Positions 22,583 to 32,980 of a stretch of 44,429 bases of DNA are shown here, piece after piece (within the stretch, counting starts at the first letter, position 1; every line of letters starts with the position of its first letter). Source of the DNA: Chara braunii (lineage: Eukaryota; Streptophyta; Charophyceae; Charales; Characeae); contig BFEA01000238.1 in assembly GCA_003427395.1 (NCBI GenBank), forward strand, positions 1,367,217-1,411,645. The letters run 5' to 3'. The position numbers and the translations under genes were made by a program. A model generated the notes under the pieces. It worked only from the letters and a program-made list of their open reading frames with translations, had not been told where the DNA came from and ran no database searches.

Positions 22583-22834
22583 TCAGCCACCTATTGCTGC
22601 CTGCTCAAAACGAACAGGCGCAGTTCTATCAGCCCCTAAAACCTCCTCGTGCTTCACCTGTTCCACGACCACGACCCTATTTGCGACCTTTTCCTTTTTC
22701 TCTTCATCCTTTCTTCTCTTTTCTTTCTCCCCCTTTTGTTTTTCCTTAACCCCCTTTGAGACCTCATGTTTGTTTGTGAGGGGGACAACCCAACGTTCAA
22801 AATGAACGACCGCCCTCCCCCTTGTCATTTTCAC
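22583..22834 (-). CDS. Short ORF shared by both LARD-like copies (copy 2)
   Basis: Begins MKMTRGRAVVHFERWVVPLT, then a Lys/Glu/Arg-rich helix-like stretch. It is the counterpart of 14335-14100. A possible minus-strand TATA (ctataaagg, near 22430) lies downstream, not upstream, so it does not explain expression. Unrecognised; weak candidate. Confidence 0.25.
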   Translation of the reverse strand: MKMTRGRAVVHFERWVVPLTNKHEVSKGVKEKQKGEKEKRRKDEEKKEKVANRVVVVEQVKHEEVLGADRTAPVRFEQAAIGG

Positions 22835-23743
22835 GAACTAGAGGTAAGCTCGAAGGGGTTTCTTTCCCCCTGCCCCGTGCGCCCGTACCCGGACGCAAAT
22901 TGCACAAGGTTCGGGCGCGCCATTAAGTGTTGCAGCCCGTTTTCTAAAACAAACGTGCGCAGCAACTGTACTTCGACAAAAAGAGGGGGGGTATCTCACA
23001 AAAAAAAAACAAAAAAATCTAAAAATAATCTAACAATAACTCAGAAAAAAAAAACAAAAAATAAATAACAAAACAAAAGAAAGCTTACCGCAGGTTGCCT
23101 GCAACTCGTTCATCGAAACGAACGGACGCTTAGAAACTCGTAGAACACAGGGGAGGGGGAAAAAATGGTGTGGAAGTGTATATTTCCATGGTCTAGCTGA
23201 CGATTCATTCGATTTCGCTGATCCTCTTGATTGATGTACCTGGAGCGCAGCAGCAAGGTAGACCACTTTCTGTCCTCTTTCTCTCTCTCTCTCTCTCTCT
23301 GTCTGTCTCTTGGTGTATAGTACCATGCTTTAGAGGTAGACTCATCTAACTGTCACGTTGCCCCAATAGCAGCACCAGCCCGTTCGTCAACCGAACGAAC
23401 GACATAGTAATATAAGGAACAAAAAGACAAAAAAAAAAAAGAAAATCGAGAAGAAAACAAAAAAAATCTAACTAAGGAAAATCTAAAGCACATCCTAAAA
23501 GACATCTAAGAAAAGAAAGAAAAAAGAAAAACGAAAAAGGAAGAGAACTTTTACTCCACAACAGTAAAACGTTCGCCCGTTTTTTCAGACGCTGACAAGT
23601 GCACTTGGGTTGAAACGCCGCCCGTTTTTTTAGACGCTGACAAGTGCACTGGGGATGAAACGCCCCTGTCACTTCCGAAGGCGACATCTGTCTCTTCACA
23701 GTTAGTTTAGTTTCAGTAAGTTTTTTTTGTTTTCCCCCTTAAA

Positions 23744-24036
23744 ATGTCATTGGCTTATGCCAACGATCGTTCGTGGTACACCCACGAATTGTTGAAATAC
23801 AAGCCCGAGTTCGAGTTATCCTTGCACACGGGCCATGCAATGTTTTTGCGCGCGGCCGATCTCGGCCGTGCGATCACAGAGATCGCACGCCAAAACCCAA
23901 ACAGGGCATCTCGACAAAGGAGCTAGCCCAACAACTGGTGAAATTCGATCCCCATGCCTGCGGGGTGAAAGTCTGGCGTGATACCTACTGGGCTGGCTTT
24001 TGCTTCTGGCATAGCAAGAGCAACCCTTCTATATGA
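23744..24036 (+). pseudogene. Antisense ORF, copy 2
   Basis: ATG at 23744 in an aaaATGtc context. Residues 1-50 include NDRSWYTHELLKYKPEFEL and LRAADLGRAITEIARQNPN. A one-base frame change near 23905 then leads into STKELAQQLVKFDPHACGVK and VWRDTYWAGFCFWHSKSNP, ending at TGA 24034. It would be ~95 residues. It runs opposite to the element and close to its 5' LTR. The partner at 15260-15590 shows conservative replacements. I do not recognise a family. Confidence 0.45.
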
Positions 24037-24234
24037 AGGGTTTTTTCCTAGTAGGCCCACCAACTACAGGCCTAGGCAGACTCTACCTGCCTCACCTTGC
24101 CGAACAGCCGTCGCCCGACCATCTAACCGGTTGGGGCTTAGCCCGGTAGGCCCGGTATTGGCCTGTCGGCCCCCTGATTCGAAGTCAAACCCGACGGACC
24201 TAGAAAATAAAAATAATAACTTCATATTCCTCTA

Positions 24235-24240
24235 GCGCCA
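24235..24240 (-). promoter_or_regulatory. Truncated primer-binding site
   Basis: Minus-strand TGGCGC, 3 nt from the LTR end. It matches the first six bases of the tRNA-Asp PBS, then diverges. The position and spacing equal those at 19505 and 35835. Confidence 0.5.
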
Positions 24241-24243
24241 CGG

Positions 24244-24660
24244 TGTCGAGCGCATCGGTCCGGCACCGCACAAGGTAGGGCGGGACCCTCCCAGCCATGT
24301 AACGCAGGAGCTGGTCTGTTCCTCATCGTGAATATATAATGGAGCTTCCGCAAGCCGCTCCGGCCGAGTTCGCCAGCCATACCTCTCGCGAGCCCCTACG
24401 ACAGGATAGGGCCCACGTGAGGCACGACTTACCTCCACCTCTCCCTTCGGTGGGCGTATCCTCGCCGAGCTACCAGTCCACAGTACGAAAGCTGATCAGG
24501 TGCAATCGCAGAGGTGGACCAGTCGAGGGCATTTCTCGTTCGTTGTAGCATAGGGGGTACGAGTGGTAATACACCTTTATCGGACCCGTGCGAACCGACA
24601 TCTTGGGAGACTGAGGTCCCAAGCGCGACTCGTCGCCGGTTGACTAGGACGCATCCGACA
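24244..24660 (-). mobile_element. LTR abutting LARD-like copy 2
   Basis: 417 bp, plus-strand TGTCGAG at the left and TCCGACA at the right (inverted TGTCG/CGACA). Homologous blocks are shared with 19508-19980 and 2002-2350. On the minus strand a TATATA box (about 24332-24340) lies ~90 bp before the LTR end, a reasonable U3/R arrangement. Right flank is cacta; the matching target duplication was not found. Confidence 0.75.
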
Positions 24661-25985
24661 CACTACACGTACTCCACTCTAAAAAAAACATAAAATAAAT
24701 AAGAACACACACACATATACATACATATACAGAACGACACAGAACAAATAACGCGACAACACTTCTAGTCCCTTAGTAGCCATCCCATAACACTTCGATG
24801 CGGAAGTCGGTCAGGTGTCGCGCGCGAGACTTGGTATAAAACCGCGCGGACGCAGAATCTTCCCATATCGACTAACAATGCATGAATATGCAAGCAGTCG
24901 TGATGATGGCTTACTATGTGGTGTCCATAATCAAGCGGTCCTTCGTGGATCCGAGTACCGCTTATGACACTCAAGTGTCACTCTCGAAGTATCATGAGGG
25001 TCTACCCCTTCACGATATTCCACGACTGAAGGAATAGTCGCGCGGCCTCCTCAACACTTCCGGCCTTTAGGCTGAGTGCGCTGGTAGGCAGGGAAAATAG
25101 GCTATGCGTGAGGGGAGATCCGTTCCATGCAGAGTCTAGGACCTGGGATGTCCTGGACAAGGACCTCGAATCCGGGCCCAGGACCAACGTCCGACTAAGA
25201 AATCTTCAAGAAACATACAACACATAGAGGGGCTTTCTTTCCTTTCTCAGTCTCAACCCCAATTAAAATCCTAAGCGTAGGTCCCTCAGGCCGTACGAAC
25301 ACCCAATATAAGTACATACATATATATATGTAAAGGGGGTATAAGTACGTGACGATCACTTCTCACAATCACAGTGGGGCTCCTTACAACCATATATATA
25401 TATGTGATCGCAGACAGTCAAATCCAATATCCGAACCACATAATATACCTGCAATCACATCAAAGAGTCAACCAAAAGTCCACGCTCAACACGGAGTCAA
25501 CTTCAACCAATCTCTATACTCATAACCCTCGCTTTAACTATGCAAGCCTCAACCCTTGTCCAACCAACCATAATTAAATACTCAGTACCTTTGTTAAATG
25601 ACCATTCAATAGAAGTCCGGGTAAAAACCTTAATAATATAATAGTATTCACCAGGTTAAAGCCTTTCATGCTGAGTATTGAGGATGAATTGGAGTTCAGT
25701 CATATACCGACGAATCGGCAACCGACCTGTTATCAGTGATAACAGAAAATGATCCTCAAGGGATCAAGCTGAATCTAGCCTTGATTTTGAATCAAATGAT
25801 CAAACGGACCTGTAACACATGCCATGCCAACCCCCACGCTAAATCTATAAGTCCATGGAGGACAACCTCCATATCATGATCACATTCAAAATCCTGCTAA
25901 TTAAATATGCCTAAGTCTAGCTCTAAGCAAGTGCCCAAATAAAAGGTAGACCTTTGGCAGAATCTCCCCTATCCAGGGTGGATTA
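24661..25985. other. Unassigned sequence with short TA runs
   Basis: Contains small microsatellites (cacacacatatacatacata near 24708; tatatatatg near 25320 and 25393) and a TATAAAA at about 24834 in a GC-rich palindromic setting. No convincing gene. Confidence 0.4.
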
Positions 25986-26560
25986 CCAAAATCGTCACCT
26001 GTCAAAATATAATCTAACTCCTTACCAAAATCGTCACCTGTCAAAATATAATCCAACTCCTTTAACCTATCAAAATTTCGGCAGCTCTCCCCGTAGGAAA
26101 AATGCCTTTTCAGAATTTATATAAGTTCAAATAAGAACATTAAAATATTTTCTGACTTAAGAAAGTCAAATTTTGTCTAACTCCTTGAATTAGTAAAAAT
26201 TTGGGCAGCACTCCCTGTAGAAGGGGAGACTTCCCAGGTTTATACTAACTCATATTCAAATTCAAAAGATAAACTTCAGTTCGACTAAGACAAAATTTAA
26301 GTGATTTCTTAGTTTTGCAGAAATTTCAGCAGCACTCTTTTCAGAAAAGTGTTATTCCAAAATTTATACAAAGCTAAGTTCATAACTTGGAAATAACTTT
26401 GGCTCATGAAAGCCCAATTTTGTCTAACTCCCTGAATTAACAAAAATTTGGACAAGTTGAACTTCGAACAATCAGATTTTGACCAACTCTTTGAATTTGT
26501 AGAAATTTCGGCAGCGCTTACAATAGAGAAAGTAGCTTGCCCAGATTTATACAAAGCCAA
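25986..26560. repeat. Degenerate ~120-bp tandem repeats
   Basis: A 39-bp unit (accaaaatcgtcacctgtca...) is duplicated in tandem at 25988-26065. After it, units recur with aaattttgtctaactccttg, aaaaatttgggcagc and a ccaggtttatac-like end near 26170, 26290, 26410 and 26470. A TA run at 26563-26583 closes the array. Confidence 0.7.
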
Positions 26561-26852
26561 GTATATATATATATATATATATAAATGATCCCAGAAAATG
26601 CGAGAATTGACCTAAGTAAAAAAAAGTTAACTCAGAAAATGCAGGAATTGAAACTAACTCCTATCGTTCTAGGACGTGGCGAGCAACTAAAGCAACTACC
26701 TATCAAACTGAACTCAGACTAAGTAGTGACCTCACTCAGCCACATGCAGGTCAAACCATAAAGGTAAGTACTCTCACCAGCCCCAAGTCACTTTATATAA
26801 GATAGTTCATGAAACCCTCAGATGATTCAACCCTTATACCCAATTTACATAT

Positions 26853-27312
26853 GGCACAATGCTAGACCATTCGACTTGGAAACCATGTCAAACATGCCTT
26901 AAGATATACATGAACAGGTTGTACCACTACTTCTCTCTTCTTTGGGCATATGACTAGACCATTCGACTTGGAAACGATGCCTAATCGCCTTGAACTGTTT
27001 AATATCCAAAATTTAATAATTTTCTGACTTTGTTCTTAAAATAAAATGCAAATATGGGCAAGGGACCAAACAATTCGGCTTGGAAATAATGCTCAGCTTG
27101 CCCAAATTACCTCCAATCATACTATGTATTTTTCTCTTTCTTCTTAGTGAAATGGCTTAGCGTTGGACCATTCAGCTTGGAAACAATGTCCAGCTGCCAG
27201 TTCACATGCAAATATATAAATAAAGTACTTTTTTTTATATTCAGTTTCTACTTATGTGCGTGGTTTTCAGGCTAAACCATTCTGCTTAGAAACAATGCAT
27301 AACCTTAGACCA
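26853..27312. repeat. Five-copy hairpin repeat
   Basis: Five ~46-50 nt units begin near 26853, 26944, 27056, 27153 and 27261, spaced about 91-112 bp. The conserved core is gaccattcgRcttggaaacaatg. Each core is flanked by complementary ends that differ between units: GGCA/TGCC, GGC/GCC, TGGGCAAG/CTTGCCCA, TGGC/GCCA and GGTT/AACC. No protein coding is evident. Confidence 0.75.
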
Positions 27313-29561
27313 AAATCCTCCCTCAGAATGAAACAATAACTTAAACTCTTTAAATTAGGCAAACCCTCAGACCGAGGTTGCAATCCCGTCTGCCGCCTTC
27401 CTCTCGTAACCAAGGACTAGACTGAGAGTTAGAAAGGGAGAAGGAGATAGGTTGAGACTCTCTGATACAAAAATAGTGCGCTCAGACTCGCGAGAGAGGG
27501 CCTTGATTTCTTGATACGCCTGAGGGCCCCGCAATGGCAGCCAAAAACATGCAGCAGCCTAATCAACCATTTGGTCAACTCGCAGAGTTATAGCCTTCTA
27601 ACAACCTTCAAAGTTCGCAACAATACCTCCTTCTCAGCAATCGCAGTCACTCTGTAGCCATAAGTGCAAGGGCCACTGATGATGCCCATAAACCTGTAGC
27701 ACTTCTCCAGTCACCTCGTACGGTAGAACGCACAGTATACTAGTCGACGACCTGATCTGCCTCCATAGCTGCCTTGCCGCCGCTTCACTCCGCAGCGGTC
27801 GACGTTGTTGTGGGAGAGGTGGGCCTACAGTTCGTGCAACTTGCCTATCACTCCTCCGTATGACGTGAAGAACAACACCTCTTCAACATACAACCACACA
27901 GGCTAGTGGCTCCCCTTCTTGCCACTCCTGGTCGCCGGGAAGAGGGCAGCGCAGTCATTCATGGGTAAGTGCCTGATTTCACAGTCCTTCTGCAGTGTCG
28001 TGCAGCTCGCTGGTTACCAGCGATTGATGGGATGTAGCACCCCGGGCATCAGGCAACTCTCAAGCTCGTGGCTGGCTCTATTGTGCTGCCCTGTGCATCT
28101 CTGTTTCTGGACGCGTTATGCACGCCAGCCGTCAGACGAGCCGAGCACCGACCAGCAGGTAAGCGACAAAACTGCAGGTCGCCTCTTCTCTCACTACTCC
28201 GAACATCAGGAATGGGCAGCTCGTCACCTCACAGGTAAGTCCTTAGCTCGCAGCCTTCCTACAATCTTTCAATTCACCAAGTTGTGTAGCACGTCTGTCT
28301 GCCCTTAAGCTCTTAGCCAGGCTATTCCCTTATTCGTTGCTCCAGTCGATGAGGAGAGCATCACACCATTCCAGGAGTTGCCACCAACTCTCATCCGCCC
28401 TCCTCGTCCAGGCGAGTAGTGCCTAAACTTACAGGTAAGTCGACACCCCCACGGCTCGCCTTCTCGCTGCCCTGTTCCTCGCTGCCTCGATCGTCCCTAC
28501 GAGCAAAATCAGAATGAATCTTCCGCTGAATCGCGGGGGGATACACACGGATATCAGACAGGATCGCCCACATCAAGTAAGCCTGGCCGTTGTTACTCTG
28601 TTTCCTCTTACGCAACCTGTAGTTCCCCTGACACCAAATCTACACCCCTATTGCTAAACCTGATCGCACCAGCGAACTCGCAATATTTAAGAATCCCCAC
28701 TTTGCTCTCTCCCTCGTCCGTTTCTGCCAAGAAACGGGTGAGATCAGTGCTCTTCTCCTTCGCACCCGTTACCTCTCCGCGCATGACTTCTCCTCACTAG
28801 CTCCTACTCTACTAACCCTTCGCTAATACTATCCTCAAAATCGGGTTCGCCCGCCCCAAAAACCCCGGGTTAGAACTTTTCTCCAACTGTTTCCGATAAG
28901 AAGCGGGTAAACAACACACACTTATGCCCCCACCATAGCCACATTTCCTTCACTACGGTCTTCCCTACCATGCACACACTCAGCGTCAAACCCCATCTCG
29001 ATTTGTTCCCCTTTTTCTTACCTTTGTCACTCCGTCCTTTTCGTCGTCCCTCGTCCCATTAGTACTTGTTACCTCCTTTGTAGCTCTCTCTCTGCCGTTG
29101 CCATCTCCTACTAACCTTGCCCGTACCCGACGCTAACCTCCGTCCAGATTCCTCCGCCTTATCTATCACTTTCCTCACTCTTTTCTTCTATCGCTCTCTC
29201 TGTCTCGCTTTGTTTTGTCAGCCTTCTGCCCCTCCCGCTCTACTATAGTGCGCTAAGTTTGACACCACGAAGAGCAACAATCTTTGTTAGCAACAGAATA
29301 ACGATCGACCTTCGCAAGGAGACCCGAGTTCTTACTTAGCCTCCTAGTGGCCGCTGTCGGAAGGCTATGCGATGCAGCCACGAAAGTTGACTCGTTGCGG
29401 TCAACCTCCATGCTGCGTCAAACCCGCGCCATGGAACTGTTCACGACCTCGGTCAGTTAGGCCCTAGCGCATCGGTCGAAACTCCCTTGGGCCGAAGCCA
29501 CAAAAAGGACGGCACGACAGTAAAGCCCTCTGGGGGTCTGATAATCCCCTGTGGACTAAAC
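27313..29561. other. Unassigned, pyrimidine-rich, with repeated splice-donor-like sites
   Basis: No recognisable protein. GGTAAGT/C occurs at about 27964, 28159, 28231 and 28434, mostly in CAG|GTAAG context. A 7-bp-stem hairpin (ccgtttctgccaagaaacgg) lies near 28718, with a degenerate second one near 28890. The 129-aa ORF at 27919-28308 runs through these donor-like sites and has no known motif. Confidence 0.4.
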
Positions 29562-29754
29562 TGTCGCGATCGCAAGGGGGGAATTAGTGGGGTCCAGTCC
29601 AAACGGCACCTGAAGCGGACCAAGGGTTAGTGAGATATTCAAGTTTGACCGGTTGGGACCGGACCGACACGACCGCGTAACCTGGTCGGAAGCGGAATAG
29701 TCCTAAAACAGTCAAATAATTAAATAACCTGGCCCTAGTAATAATTAAGATGGG

Positions 29755-30400
29755 GCCACATGCTATTTTAGGGACGGGACTGACTGTTCATTTCCCAATA
29801 TCGGGCCTGCACTAGTCCCGTGCTAAAATTAGCACGGTCCCACGCTATTTTTAGCGTGGGACTGACTGTTCGTCTACCGGGGACTGAGCCAGCACTAGTC
29901 CCGTAGTAAAATTAGCGCAGTCCCACGCTATNNNNNNNNNNNNNNNNNNNNNNNNNNNNNNNNNNNNNNNNNNNNNNNNNNNNNNNNNNNNNNNNNNNNN
30001 NNNNNNNNNNNNNNNNNNNNNNNNNNNNNNNNNNNNNNNNNNNNNNNNNNNNNNNNNNNNNNNNNNTACCGGGGACTGGGCCAGCACCAGTCCCGGGCTA
30101 AAATTAGCACAGTCCCACGCTATTTTTAGCGTGGGACTGACCGTTCGTCTACCGGGGATTGGGCCAGCGCTAGTCCATGCTAAAATTAGCGCAGTCCCAT
30201 GCTATTTTTAGCGTGGGACTGACTGTTCGTCTACCGGGGATTGAGTCTGTGCCAGTCCCGTGCTAAAATTAGCACAGTCCCAAGCTATTTTTAGTGTGGG
30301 ACTGACCGTTCGTCTATCGGGGACTGGGCCAGCGCCAGTCCCGTGCTAAAATTAGCGCAGTCCCACGCTATTTTTAGCGTGGGACTGACTGTTCAGCTAC
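29755..30400. repeat. ~83-bp minisatellite with two hairpins per unit
   Basis: Units recur every 82-83 bp (ttagcgtggg at 29851, 30126, 30208, 30291 and 30374). Each holds a perfect GTCCCACGCTA-TTTT-TAGCGTGGGAC stem-loop (11-bp stem) or a close variant, and a GTGCTA-AAAT-TAGCAC one. An assembly gap lies inside the array. Confidence 0.95.
29932..30066. other. Assembly gap (135 N)
   Basis: Unresolved bases inside the 83-bp hairpin array. Copy number and true length are unknown; hairpins and repeats probably blocked assembly. Confidence 1.
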
Positions 30401-30549
30401 CTGGGACTGACACTTCAGCTACCTAAGGCTGACCCTTCGTGTCCCAAGATCGGGACTGGTGCTAAAATTAACTTTGACCTGGTCTAATTTTAGCCCCAGC
30501 CTCGACTATGGGACTGCTGCTCCAGCACCCGATCACCCGGCCTCACCAC

Positions 30550-30557
30550 TATAAAAA
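30550..30557 (+). promoter_or_regulatory. TATA box candidate
   Basis: TATAAAAA follows the GC-richer end of the hairpin array and is followed ~25 nt later by a purine run (agagagagagag), a plausible transcription start region for retroelement C. Confidence 0.45.
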
Positions 30558-30859
30558 AAAGGTCGTGCCACTCAAGAGAGAGAGAGCACTCACTTGCGGG
30601 ATGAGGAGACGCAAGCAGGACGACAAGGAAGAGGGACTGGAGCTGCTGCGCTGGAGTAGCCAAGAGAAGGCGTGAGGCCAAGGCAGGCAAGAAGGAGGTA
30701 AACGGACGGTACTGTTCGGGAAGCAAGGCGGCCCTGGTTCTCACTAGGTCCATCTACTCCCTTTCTTCCTCTGCTCTCTCGGCTCACCTTCTTCTTCTCC
30801 CTCTCCCTCCTTTGCTCACCCTCGTTCAACTAGCTGCCTGCTGCGCGAACACCCATACC

Positions 30860-31689
30860 CATGTTCACCGTATTTGAGGACAGAGAACACTGGACATCCA
30901 TGCTCTGTACTTGAGGGTTGTTGATACTTTGCCCCGATTGCTTTATGTTCAAAGGTTGTCCATGCCAAGCCCTGGTGCGCGTAGTGTCAGAAAGCTTTTT
31001 TACCCCGCCATACTACTTCTGAACCAGCGTGCCATACCTCGCCGTGTCTAGGTCAAACTCGCCTTATTGTAGCATTTGGACAGAGCATCATGATTGGCGG
31101 TGCCTTCGGGCACTCGAACAGATCCTCATAATTGGCTGTGCTAGCAGGCACTCAAACAGAACATTATGATTGCCTGTGCCAAAGGCACTTGATTGAAGTA
31201 TGTTGATTTATTGTGCCAGAAGACACTTATTTTCAGACTTGACTGTGCCCAAAGACACTTAATTGAAGTATGTCAATTTACTGTGTTAGAGGGGACGTAT
31301 TTTGAGCATGACGATTTTGAGCATCCAGTGTGCCTGCGATTGTGCGCACTCAGTTTTAAGTACGACACTGCGCAAATCATGACTTTTAATATATGCGATT
31401 CCTCATACTCGATTTGTAAAGCTCTGCCATAGTGGTCTTGAGGGACAGCGACTGTGCGCACTCAGATTTAAGTGCGACACTGCGCGTCCAACCTGCAAAT
31501 CACGACTTTTAATAAGTGCAGTTTTGCATATTCAATCTGTAAATCTTGTTTTGGTGATCTCCAGTAACTGCGATTGTGGGCACTTCAATTCAAGTGCTAC
31601 ATTGCGCTTTTAGATAAAAAAACCCGGCTTTAATGATCTTGGGTTAAGTGCGGTGCTGTGCCGCTAACCTGTAAACCCTGCCATGCCGG
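30860..31689. repeat. Irregular hairpin repeats of the leader
   Basis: Three ~38-bp units near 31089, 31127 and 31165 carry GTGCC-TTCG-GGCAC, GTGC-TAGCAG-GCAC and GTGCC-AAA-GGCAC hairpins. Looser repeats then follow with gtgcgcactcagttttaagtgcgacactgcgc-like content near 31340 and 31455. No protein evidence. Confidence 0.7.
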
Positions 31690-31943
31690 TTTTGAGACTG
31701 TGCCTGCGCAGTCACATTGAGTATTAAGCCGATTTTGATACGGCGCCTGCGCTGTCACATTGAGTATTAAGCCGATTTTGAGACTGTGCCTGCGCAGTCA
31801 TATTGAGTATTAAGCCGATTTTGAGACTGTGCCTACGCAGTCACATTGGGTATTAAGCCGATTTTGAGACTGTGCCTGAGTAGTCACATTGAGTATTAAG
31901 ATGATTTTGAGACTGAGTCTGCGTAGTCACATTGAGTATCATG
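31690..31943. repeat. 43-bp minisatellite
   Basis: About six units of gtattaagccgattttgaga plus ctgtgcctgcgcagtcacattga at an exact 43-bp period (31721, 31764 and on). Each can pair GACTGTGC with GCGCAGTC; in one unit both arms changed together (ACGGCGC with GCGCTGT). Confidence 0.95.
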
Positions 31944-32450
31944 CCATGTCTGGGGGCCATATCTGAACTGTGCGCCAGCGCGCGCTATGTCTGAGGGCCT
32001 TATCTGAACTGTGTTCCAGCGCGCACCATGTCAGAGGGCCATATCTGAACTGTGCGCCAGCGCGCGCCATGTCTGAGGGCCATATCTGAACTGTGCACCA
32101 GCGCACGCCATGTCTGAGGGCCATATCTGAACTGTGCGCCAGCGCACCATGTCTGAGGACCATATCTGAACTGTGCGCCAGTGCGCGCAATGTTTGAGGG
32201 CCATATCTGAACTGTGCACGAGCGCGCACCATGTCTGAGGGCCATATATGAGTTGTTCGCCAGCGCGCACCATGTCCGAGGGCCATATCTGAACTGTGAG
32301 CCAGCGTGCACCATCTCTGAGGGCCATATCTGAGTTGTGCGCCAACTCGCACCATGTCTGAGGGCCATATATGTGCAGTGCGCCAGCGCGCACCATGTAT
32401 GAGGGCCATATCTGAATCGTGCGCCAGCGAGCACCATGTCTGAAGGTCGT
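31944..32450. repeat. 41-bp minisatellite, first array
   Basis: About twelve units of ccatgtctgagggccatatc plus tgaactgtgcgccagcgcgca (31944, 31985, 32026 and on). As 41 is not divisible by three, all three minus frames stay open, giving artefactual ORFs up to 190 aa. Confidence 0.97.
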
Positions 32451-32600
32451 ATCTGCGAGCACTATAATTAAGGGTGGATTTTCGGGCCAGATGTTGTGCG
32501 CACATGCGCACTATAATTAAAGGCCGATTTTCGGACTAGATGTTGTGCGCACATGCGCACTATAACTAAGAGCTGATTTTTTACCAGTGCGCCAACATGC
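32451..32600. repeat. 49-bp minisatellite
   Basis: Three units at 32461, 32510 and 32559, with GTGCGC-ACAT-GCGCAC hairpins followed by tataattaa and a gattttcgg stretch. Confidence 0.9.
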
Positions 32601-32739
32601 ACTCAGATCTGAGAACCTTGCCTTGACCAGCGTACTTTGACCATGAACCAATGCCAACAAGCACTTGATCTGTGAACTCGGACCTGATGAATTTGAGTAA
32701 GAGCAACAACGCACACTCAACTCGTTGACTTTGCCTGCG

Positions 32740-32975
32740 AACGGCGGACATTGTTGAGCACTTCGCTGTTGACCTTGCTAATCATTGATTTAGAATCCCG
32801 TAGTGGACATCGTTGAGTTTGAGGCTGTGCGTCAACGCACGCTCCGTTGTTTGGTTTTGTCGATTATAATTTTGTGCCCTGCAGCGGACATTGTTGAGTT
32901 CTAGACCGAGCATCAGAACGCACTTCGCTGTTTGACTTTGTCAATTATGATTTTGCGTCCTGCAGCAGATACTGA
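32740..32975. repeat. ~70-bp repeats
   Basis: A gcggacattgttgag motif recurs at about 32743, 32812 and 32883, each followed by gcacttcgctgttKgactttgtc-like sequence. More diverged than its neighbours. Confidence 0.8.
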
Positions 32976-32980
32976 TAATT

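Larger units (their letters stand above)
20516..24236 (-). mobile_element. LARD-like internal domain, copy 2
   Basis: Collinear with 12022-15795. Its right end is 8 nt from the LTR at 24244, with TGGCGC (minus) as PBS start, so it reads as the 5' internal region of a minus-strand LTR element. It has no gag or pol motifs in 3.7 kb, which fits a large retrotransposon derivative that would rely on enzymes from an autonomous partner. A ~50-bp tandem duplication (23576-23665, gacgctgacaagtgcact twice) is specific to this copy. Confidence 0.7.

Noticed and set aside
12022-24236. The two 3.7-kb copies as a giant LTR pair around gag B
   Set aside because: Their ends are not TG...CA, no PBS abuts the left end of copy 2, and a better LTR plus PBS (19488-19980) lies directly before gag B.
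27919-28308. 129-aa ORF
   Set aside because: No domain, non-coding-like composition, and it runs through several donor-like sites.
31939-32511. 190-aa minus-strand ORF and two overlapping ones
   Set aside because: A 41-bp repeat lacking stops opens all three minus frames. The products are the same repeat read in three phases.
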